In this document: positions 6,373 to 12,541 of the stretch, piece by piece
Numbering within the stretch: the stretch's first letter is position 1
Layout of the letters: every line of letters starts with the position of its first letter
NCBI GenBank assembly: GCA_018398765.1
Contig: JAHBMJ010003189.1
Coordinates: 1-12,541 of the forward strand
DNA from: Chromera velia
Taxonomy: Eukaryota > Sar > Chromeraceae
Direction: 5' to 3'
Length of the DNA stretch: 12,541 bases
Notes under the pieces: generated by a model
What the model was told of the DNA's origin: nothing
Seen by the model: only the letters and a program-made list of their open reading frames with translations
Database searches by the model: none
Program-made: the position numbers and the translations under genes

Positions 6373-8019
6373 ATGCTGATCACTGCCCTTCTGAGTCTTT
6401 TGCTGAAAACCTCCAGCTCGTTTCACTCACTCGAGACAGCAACATCACCATCTAGAAGAGGTTTCTCTTCCCAGTCCAAAAGGCTTAGACCTGAATCCTC
6501 CTTTGTCTCTGTCCTTTCCACCCCGCCGCTCCAGATGCCTGAAGCGCGCGCGGACGCATCCAGACAGCTTTCCTTGGAGGAGGTCGAGGCCTACTGCTCC
6601 AGGATCGGCTTTCCTTTGGAGAAAGGAATGCTCCCTCCTCCATCTGTGGATCTTCTGACTGAAATCACTTCACGGCACGCTTTCGCCATTTGCTTTGAGA
6701 ATCTAGATGTGCTCCAGGGGAAGATACCCAAAGTAGACATAGAGAGTTGCGTTGAGAAGATCGTGTCGAGGGGGAGAGGAGGGTACTGCTTCGAATCGAA
6801 CCAACTGCTGTTCGCTGCACTAAAAGCCTTCGGTTTTTCAACACAAAAAGTGCTCGCTCGGGTTTTGTTGGAGGATGAGCCCTCTGCTCGAACTCATCTC
6901 GTCAATGTCGTCGAGTCCGATGGGAAGCTGTACACGTGCGGTGAGTCTGTATGCTCTCAGTGACGTTTTCTGGCCTGACACAGAAGCACAGTATCTTGAT
7001 CTCTGTATCAGTTGCGGTTCGTACGACGACGAGAAGATTGTCTCTCTCTGTCAAAGTTCCTGCCCCACAGTGGATACGAACAGAAGAATCCTTTTCCCGT
7101 GCATGAATCGTGTGAAAATGATCTTCTCTCGTCATGATCTTATGCTAATTCCCTGCATGCAGACTGTGCCTTCGGTGCCTACAGTCCCAGAACGCCTCTT
7201 CTGCTTTCAGAAAGGCGTGTGCAGAGGAGCTACAGCCAGGTGTACCGGTACATGAGAGATCCGAAGAAAGTGGGTCGATATTTTTCTCCAGGAGATTCAG
7301 ATGCATGGATTTTGCAGCAATGGGTTTCCACTGGAGTAGGGGGGGTTGGGGAAAATCAGAAGGACTCGGGTGGTGAGGACGAGCCTCAGGGCGACTGGAT
7401 TGACTTGCTTGCTTTCAATTTTGATGTGGTATTTGATGTGGACATAGAGTGCTACAATCACTTCGTAGCAACCTCCATGAATCCCACGAACATTTTCACG
7501 TCTTCGCGTGTGATTGCGAAAAAGACACCCTTCGGTCGAGCGTCGTTGAACACGACAGAGTTCCGAGAGTCTGCCCGACTGGGGGACTCAGTGTTCGTAC
7601 AGTTGGGAGAGAGGGAACGAGCGAAGGGCACTGAGATTCTCCAGTGGCGTCGTCTGGACGTAGCCTCCATTAAGGGTCCCACTGGTCGTGTGGGGGAGTA
7701 CATGGGGTACACAAAAGAGAACCTCCTTGGCCTGGGGTGGAAGAGCAAGGCTGGGGATGAAGAAGCCGCTGTTTTGTTGGTGGATTTTGGGAAAGGAGAA
7801 AAGAGTAGGACGTCAGCCGACACGCCTTCTCATGGACGAGTACTATTGGCGAACGAAATGTCGCCTTTCAGCTCAAAGGAGGGTAAAGAGGGGATTCAAG
7901 CCACCACACAGACTCCTCACGCTGACTTGAGTGGCGAGATCAGCAAGTCCTCCGCGTTTGAAAAAATTTTGAAAGAAAAATTTGGAATTGACTGTGCTGA
8001 AGAGAGCCTTTCCGCATAA
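6373..8019 (+). CDS. Arylamine N-acetyltransferase, two exons, with N-terminal leader
   Basis: Exon 1 is 6373-6940 and exon 2 is 7163-8019, giving 474 residues. Enzymes of this family move the acetyl group of acetyl-CoA to arylamines and hydrazines through a catalytic cysteine. The Cys-His-Asp triad is visible: Cys139 in RGRGGYCFESN, His175 in RTHLVNVV and Asp190 in DCAFG. The Cys-to-His and His-to-Asp spacings (36 and 15) match known members. Other landmarks are HAFAICFENLDVLQGK (102-117), the strand around DVVFDVDIECYNHF and a typical C-terminal FEKILKEKFGI. Usual family length is about 270-300. The excess is an N-terminal extension (1 to about 60; hydrophobic LITALLSLLL, then Ser/Arg-rich) and a low-complexity insert before the last helix. 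Translation could instead start at Met55 (6535), giving a leaderless cytosolic form. A TATA-like tract lies at 6041-6050 and AATAAA follows the stop at 8024-8029. The family call is firm; substrate and location are not known. Confidence 0.9.
6941..7162 (+). other. Spliceosomal intron of the N-acetyltransferase gene
   Basis: A 222-bp phase-1 intron with donor GTGAGT, branch-like TGCTAAT at 7143-7149, and acceptor GCATGCAG. Splicing joins G to AC and so forms the GAC codon of catalytic Asp190. Unspliced, the frame runs into TGA at 6961-6963 and loses Asp190. The acceptor overlaps a TGCATGCA octamer (7154-7161). Confidence 0.88.
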
Positions 8020-8478
8020 ATGAAATAAATGCGTACGTGGCATACCATTTTACTTCAATAATGTTTCGACATAATGATTTTGATTTCGATTCCAATCGTC
8101 ATAAATCGTCATCATCATTGTTATACACCATCGCTATCCGCCGATTTCTAGCTTTTACAGTTAGACGGAACATGTATAAGATCCAGGCTGTTCCCCGTTA
8201 AATGTTATCGAAATTATCTATAGGAAATCGTTAGTAACAAACGTTATGACAGCTAGAATTAAAGAAATGTAATGCAGCCGGCTACTAACTCCTATGAGAG
8301 TGAAACTACAATTTAAAATGTTAAAAAAAAGGGGGGAATGACAACTAGTTAGTAGTTATAGCTAGTGACAGCAATTATTCCCCTGACACTAAGCTATGAA
8401 CTTTTTAGAATTGATCAAAATGCTATCATCTTGGGCGGCTCGATCAATACTAAGACCATCTTTGGTGTAGTGACCATG

Positions 8479-8513
8479 TTTGATTTGATTTGATTTGATT
8501 TAATTTGATTTGA
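8479..8513. repeat. (TTTGA)7 microsatellite
   Basis: Seven tandem TTTGA units, one altered to TTTAA. Just downstream, TCAAA strings (the complement) recur at about 8533, 8575 and 8584, so the region has some inverted-repeat character. Confidence 0.9.
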
Positions 8514-8581
8514 GGTAGGGCTTAAGCTTAAATCAAATATCTAGTTAGCGAGGACCTAATGTTTAAAGACCTATCAAATAC

Positions 8582-8597
8582 GATCAAATATTTGATC
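8582..8597. repeat. 16-bp perfect palindrome GATCAAATATTTGATC
   Basis: A perfect, gapless inverted repeat (GATCAAAT/ATTTGATC). AGGACCT (8551-8557) and its complement AGGTCCT (8624-8630) lie on either side at nearly equal distances (24 and 26 bp), giving a nested symmetrical structure about 80 bp long. Confidence 0.8.
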
Positions 8598-8789
8598 AAT
8601 ATGACTTTCAACCTCAAATATGAAGGTCCTGAAAAAACTTTTACAAGTACTGATCCGTCACGGCAGTTCCAACACTAACACTAGCACTAACAGCAATAGC
8701 AAAGTTCCAATACTAAGTGTACGGTTCCCCGTCTCACCAAAGTTTGGTGCTCATTGCATTTTGATTAATATAAAAAAGGTTTAAGTTAG

Positions 8790-9086
8790 CGTATAAAAGT
8801 GTCTCTGATAGAGGCAATAATCCCCTGGCAATTGGAGCATATCTCAATCGAAGAGGTGTATGACAATGGAGAGAGACAGGAAGCCTGAGGGGGTAGAGCT
8901 GTCACAGTGAGGCAGGCCAAGCAGTGTGTGGAGCGGTACTTCTTGCTTTTTCTTCAGAGGGACGCTCAAAAGGCTAGCCGAAAGGCCAGTGCCCTCATTG
9001 CTGCATGCCTAGAAGGCAAGAACTACTTAGAACCAGACCCATCGAATCAAATCCTGGGGCCCAGTCACGCCATACTACTTTGCTAG
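8790..9086 (+). pseudogene. Coding-like fragment, unrecognised, one internal stop
   Basis: One plus-strand frame reads protein-like sequence (IIPWQLEHISIEEVYDNGER), meets TGA at 8886-8888, then continues in frame (VRQAKQCVERYFLLFLQRD, ASALIAACLEGKNYLEPD) to TAG at 9084-9086. It is helix-rich and charged, unlike the AT-rich spacer around it. No family was recognised. It could be a relic of a retroelement or host gene, or a chance open stretch in GC-richer DNA. Confidence 0.3.
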
Positions 9087-9699
9087 CTAATAGTTCTAAA
9101 GTTTAGCCACTTTAGGTAAGCAATCGCTAGCGTGGTCCTAGTTTTGTAATATGACTTAAATGCTCACAGACTGACCGGCAGGTTAAGTCACCTTATCATC
9201 ATCATCATCTGATTCATTATTATTATTATTATTATTGATCGGTCTATCATCATTATTAATCGGTCTATAGCTAGGCTATCATGCAATGCATGAGTCTAAG
9301 ATAAATTAAATGCTTTATATTACCCTTTTGCCAGACTTACATCATACAACGGGGGGAGGGCTTCATGCTCACAACTCTAAACACCGTGCACTTAGAAGAT
9401 GCTTTCTCAATCGCTGATGCCGTTTCCTTCTGTGGGAGGAGTGCAACGACTGCAATGGAGACTCTCAGGCAGTAGAGGCAGACAGGAAGACCGGTGGAGA
9501 GGGGAAACGGAAGACATACTTGGGAGATAGAAAAAGAACATTCAAAAGATGAGACAGGAAGAGGGGTAAGTAGCCATTACATATATCGATTTGTAGGCCT
9601 TACGATGGAGGGCACAGACAAATGTTTTGCAAGAGTTGCAGGGCCAGTATGGGTGAGTGTTTGAGTGCCAGGGTGACTTTCATTTGGGCCAACAATTCG
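9087..9699. other. Spacer with trinucleotide repeats
   Basis: No convincing gene. It holds (ATC)5 at 9195-9209, (ATT)7 at 9216-9236 and a short direct repeat ATCGGTCTAT (9238-9247 and 9259-9268), then a purine-rich stretch at about 9470-9560. The last 50-100 bases may still belong to the minus-strand remnant that follows. Confidence 0.5.
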
Positions 9700-9960
9700 C
9701 TATAATTCGCTTTGCATTGCGTATTTTAGAGGGGTTGAATCTTTCGATAGCAACCACTTTCTCTCTCTCTCTTGGGCTCTGTCTAATTTGGCTTCAATTT
9801 TGGTTACAAGGGCATTCAGAGCCTCTCGATTTACTCTTGTTTCTGTGCATTCAGTTAGTCGGTGCAGCAGATCGTCTGTTTTCAAAAATTGCCCCTGTAT
9901 CATAGGCTGCATGCAGGGCAAACCGTGTCTTCCAGCCCTCTGTAAGGTGCATGGGGGCAA
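9700..9960 (-). pseudogene. Coiled-coil coding remnant, possibly the 3' part of the zinc-finger pseudogene
   Basis: The minus-strand frame has no ATG start (TTG at 9960) but gives a strongly helical, charged segment (TDDLLHRLTECTETRVNREA, VTKIEAKLDRAQERERKW). It lies just downstream, on the same strand, of the larger zinc-finger/coiled-coil pseudogene and may be its continuation after frameshifts or an intron. Two alternative frames beyond 9700 also look weakly coding, so the end is uncertain. Confidence 0.3.
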
Positions 9961-10031
9961 CCACTAAGCAACATATACAGCAAGGCTAAGAAAGGGCCTG
10001 AGGATCAGATCGCAGCGTGAGGGAGAGAAAC

Positions 10032-11253
10032 CTAGGAGAGAAAGAAAAATGCCACCGTTGGATCATCTAGACCTCTGCCTATAGTGTTGTCACCAAGAAT
10101 TTCAAAGGGCAATTCATTCAGGCCCTCAACCACTTCTGCTGCTGCCGTCATATCTTTTTCACAAACCTCATGGTCTCCTCCTTCTCGAATGAGGCGTGAA
10201 GCTCCTTCAGTCTGAAGGATAAACAGGTTTGCTTCAAAAGAGCCGACTGCCTGTTCCATCATATTGTGTAGAAGTCTTTTGAATCCCTTGTCTGGTTTTC
10301 TTTCAGGTGGCACTTCAGGCTGCTCCATTCCGGTGACCGCCAATGAAAGCCTACATCTTGGAAGATCGTCGGCCGGCATGTCGTGATCATCTTCCTTACT
10401 GGACGGCACCAGGTCTGGCATGATTGCTTCGTTCTCCTCTCTTTCTGTGCTAAAAGAAATTCCTCCCGAAACGATACCCTCCTAAGCGGCTTCAGACAGA
10501 AAAGTATTCAAGTATATTTGAGTCGTCGTCGGTGTCCATCTGAATTTCTACGTCTTTTATTGATGGTCTTTCCTTTTGTGTTCCTGCCTCCATAGCAACT
10601 GAGACAATCAGTGGCAGAGTGAGTTTCAAGAGGTCGTTGGTGTCTGTTCCTCTATCGGCTGTTGCTAGTCTTCTATCCCCACCTTGAGGCGACGTCCTTG
10701 TCTGGCAGGTTTCTGTCTTTTTCTCTCTATGAACTGCATTGCTGGCACAATGAAAGGTGACTACCGAAGTAGCCTCAGTGTCGTGCTCTGCTAGCACTAC
10801 AGGAGCACTGTATGGTGACCGTGGCGGCGCTTTACATGGAAGAGGCTCCAAGGGGCACCTGTCGTTCTTGGAGAAAACGACCGTAACTGTTTCGCCCATA
10901 GACTCAGGAGGACAAACCCTGAGCACCAGAGGAGCTGGAGCTTGTTCAGTCTGCTGCTGTTCCTGCAGAAACTGCGAAAGCATATCCTACACTCGCTGCA
11001 AAACCTCGTCTTTGAGGTCAGTCATCTGCTTTTACTGCTTTTACGTGTGGACTATGTTATTTTGGTTTTCAAGCAGCTAAACCAATCTCTGGTCTTTCTT
11101 GCAAAGCTTTTTCTTGAGGTCTTCATGCCTCTGCGGGCATGCTCGAAGGTGTTGGTTGAAATACCTGGAGTCTTTTCACTGTTTGCTACAGTGTTGGCAT
11201 ACGCTAAACTGGGCTAACGGAGTTGTCGCAATCGCCACTGCTTCTGCACTCAT
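10032..11253 (-). pseudogene. Degenerate C2HC zinc-finger/coiled-coil protein gene
   Basis: From ATG 11253-11251 a single minus-strand frame continues to TGA 10494-10492, with internal stops at 11178 (TGA), 11079 (TAG), 11043 (TAA), 11034 (TAA) and 10989 (TAG). Reading then continues in another frame, with a further TAG at 10484, into a 129-codon stretch ending at TAG 10034-10032. The N-terminus carries a finger with exact C-X2-C-X12-H-X3-C spacing (C19, C22, H35, C39); the first TGA sits inside it at codon 26. A Lys/Glu/Gln-rich coiled coil follows (HEDLKKKLCKKDQRLV, MTDLKDEVLQRV, MLSQFLQEQQQ), then a Pro/Thr/Asp-rich tail and an acidic region. Fingers followed by coiled coils occur in mobile-element and large-DNA-virus proteins as well as host genes; the origin is open. 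Stops inside otherwise continuous motif sequence argue for a pseudogene over missed introns. Confidence 0.55.
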
Positions 11254-12297
11254 CGTTTTGTTCCTTGTTTTGTTGCTCTGTCATGTCTTTAGATCAGAAA
11301 TATACGTTCAGGGCCTCAGCTTGTCAGAAAACCCCTGCCAGAACCATGCCAAAACCTTTTTAGACCTAATCACCCTGTCGTTCTGACCTGCTCCCCCTGG
11401 CGCACAGGTCTTCCGAAGTCTTAGACCACTACCAAACCCCTTCCAGACCTACTCCTCCTGCCACACGGCTTTCGAAGACCAACAGTAAGATTCGTTAACG
11501 TCTGCCCAGAACGTTCATGCAGACTAAGTACATTTCTTGGTACTTGCATTTTACCACGGTCAACCCCTTTCTTGGCGTTCTCTCTCTCGCAGATGGCGTG
11601 GCACAGATGGAAGACAGTGGCTACTGGAGGATGGGAGTGCACCGTTGTGAAGGCCCGACGTCCTCAGGTGTCTAGGATGCAGCACTCCAGGATGGTTACT
11701 ATTTTTTTTTAGTGATTTTAGTACCCCTCCCCCCTATCTATTGATCACCTAGCACTTTAAAAGTGGTGCCAATCGATTGTTTAGCTTAAGTTACTTCTAA
11801 AAACATCTCAAAAAGGTTAAAACACTTTATGGTTCTTAAACAATTGCATGATTTTGATGTGTCGCTTCAATATTTGATAAAAAGGCCTCTAACCGAGTAA
11901 CCCGTTATGGAGTCCTACCCTGTGGCGCCGCCCTTTGAGCCTTCGCATGCGCCGTGACTGAGTGAGCCAGTGTGCCGCACCACATTCTGCCGCTGCGCTT
12001 TGCTTCGTACGTATCGCGTGCATCGGTCAAAGTCGAGTCTGACCTTTGCCTTCAGGCATGCAACATGTCACTTGAGCAACGGATATTAATAGCATCGATC
12101 GTTTGAGTCTGATGCCTGTTCGACACAGTTCTATATAGACACAGCTCCAGAGAAAGGAATGAGCAGAAACCGTGCATGATAAAATGCATCCAGCTGATTG
12201 AAATCCCACTGGGAGATCGTATTAGCGCTTAAACTGATATAGAGCCAAACCTCCTGTAAAGTGTTGCCTGAGTTAGTGTTGCTCACGTTCCTTCTTT
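11254..12297. other. Spacer with short degenerate repeats
   Basis: No supported gene. 11322-11484 holds imperfect repeats. 11700-11880 is AT-rich with a T-run, and a GC-richer patch with CpGs lies at about 11930-12020. Short open frames here (for example 11421-11642 minus) show no recognisable motif. Confidence 0.5.
11322..11484. repeat. Imperfect repeats upstream of the zinc-finger pseudogene
   Basis: Segment 11344-11377 (CCA..CCAAAACC..AGACCTAATCACCCTG) recurs as 11426-11460 (CCA..CCAAACCCC..AGACCTACTCCTCCTG). A further overlapping likeness links 11385-11425 and 11446-11484 (GACCT.CTCC.CCTG, then TTCCGAAG or TTTCGAAG). The repeats are short and diverged. Confidence 0.5.
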
Positions 12298-12301
12298 TCA
12301 C

Positions 12302-12541
12302 CTTCCCCAGCCAGCTGAGGGTTCTTGTCCTTGCTTCACCTTCTGTCTGGATGCGATAAGGTGGCCGGACAGGAGGGACAAAGCATTGTGGTGACCGCTC
12401 AGCTCGATGAGTGTCGACTCTCGTGTACCTTCTGTGATGGGAAGCAGATCTGTCCTTTTGTGCAACAGTAGAAAACCGATTGCAACGATATGGGCACGGT
12501 CAGGCAAAGACTGTGAGTAGGGGAATTCAGTGTCCCCTTGC
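12302..12541 (-). CDS. Possible exon of a minus-strand gene running off the right edge
   Basis: A minus-strand frame is open from the window edge to TGA 12300-12298 and looks protein-like (DRAHIVAIGFLLLHKRTDLL, IELSGHHNALSLLSGHLIAS). A GTGAAA donor-like site at 12301 (AAG|GTGAAA) directly precedes the stop, so it could be an internal exon ending at 12302. No family was recognised. The alternatives are a retroelement relic or a chance open frame. Confidence 0.3.

Larger units (their letters stand above)
8020..8789. other. AT-rich spacer downstream of the acetyltransferase gene
   Basis: No coding frame was found. It begins with a candidate poly(A) signal (AATAAA, 8024-8029). It contains the pentanucleotide array and palindrome listed separately, and an AACACT/ACTAGC-rich stretch near 8670-8690. 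Confidence 0.6.

Noticed and set aside
6875-7255. Plus-strand ORF of 126 codons across the acetyltransferase intron
   Set aside because: It is out of frame with the catalytic motifs on both sides and is an intron shadow.
7458-7823. Minus-strand ORF of 121 codons
   Set aside because: Antisense shadow of acetyltransferase exon 2.
9195-9268. Possible short-spacer array
   Set aside because: It is made of trinucleotide microsatellites with one 10-bp direct repeat; it has no repeat-spacer periodicity, so it is not a CRISPR array.
9657-9905. Plus-strand hydrophobic ORF of 82 codons
   Set aside because: The complement of a charged coiled-coil frame commonly reads as hydrophobic; no start context or motif supports it.
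10942-11386. Plus-strand hydrophobic ORFs (91 and 95 codons) resembling membrane proteins
   Set aside because: They are antisense to the zinc-finger/coiled-coil relic, whose Lys/Glu codons read as Leu/Phe on the other strand.

Overview
The window looks like nuclear DNA of a eukaryote. A clear gene is interrupted by a GT-AG spliceosomal intron, there are AT-rich spacers and microsatellites, and much of the rest is decayed retroelement sequence. TGCATGCA octamers near genes, and a leader-like extension on the only recognisable enzyme, would suit an alveolate of the coccidian/chromerid kind. That placement is an inference; nothing here fixes the species.

Left part (1-2830) is a retrotransposon graveyard. 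On the minus strand, from an ATG at 1062 to the window edge, one uninterrupted frame encodes a Ty3/gypsy-type Gag: Gln-rich coiled-coil N-terminus, Gag core domain, then a CCHC-spaced zinc knuckle. It carries four in-frame stops and two substituted knuckle ligands. Behind it lie two 241-bp LTR-like direct repeats (1145-1385 and 1685-1925) that differ only by eight transitions. The second abuts a plus-strand, frameshifted C-terminal remnant of another RT-type retroelement (1926-2824).

Middle part (2830-8030). After an AT-rich spacer and a GT microsatellite come the two best genes, arranged divergently. A minus-strand membrane protein of unknown function (4205-5494, 5' end unresolved) faces a plus-strand arylamine N-acetyltransferase (6373-8019, two exons). 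The roughly 0.75-0.9 kb between them holds TATA-like tracts on both strands, TGCATGCA palindromes and six TGCAAC/GTTGCA boxes, so it is a candidate shared promoter region.

Right part (8030-12541). Simple repeats and short coding-like fragments are followed by a minus-strand pseudogene (about 10032-11253) with a C2HC zinc finger at its N-terminus, then a coiled coil, five in-frame stops and a frameshift. The far right edge may contain one exon of a minus-strand gene that continues outside.

The intact-looking genes are the acetyltransferase and, less certainly, the membrane protein. No tRNA, rRNA or CRISPR array was seen.
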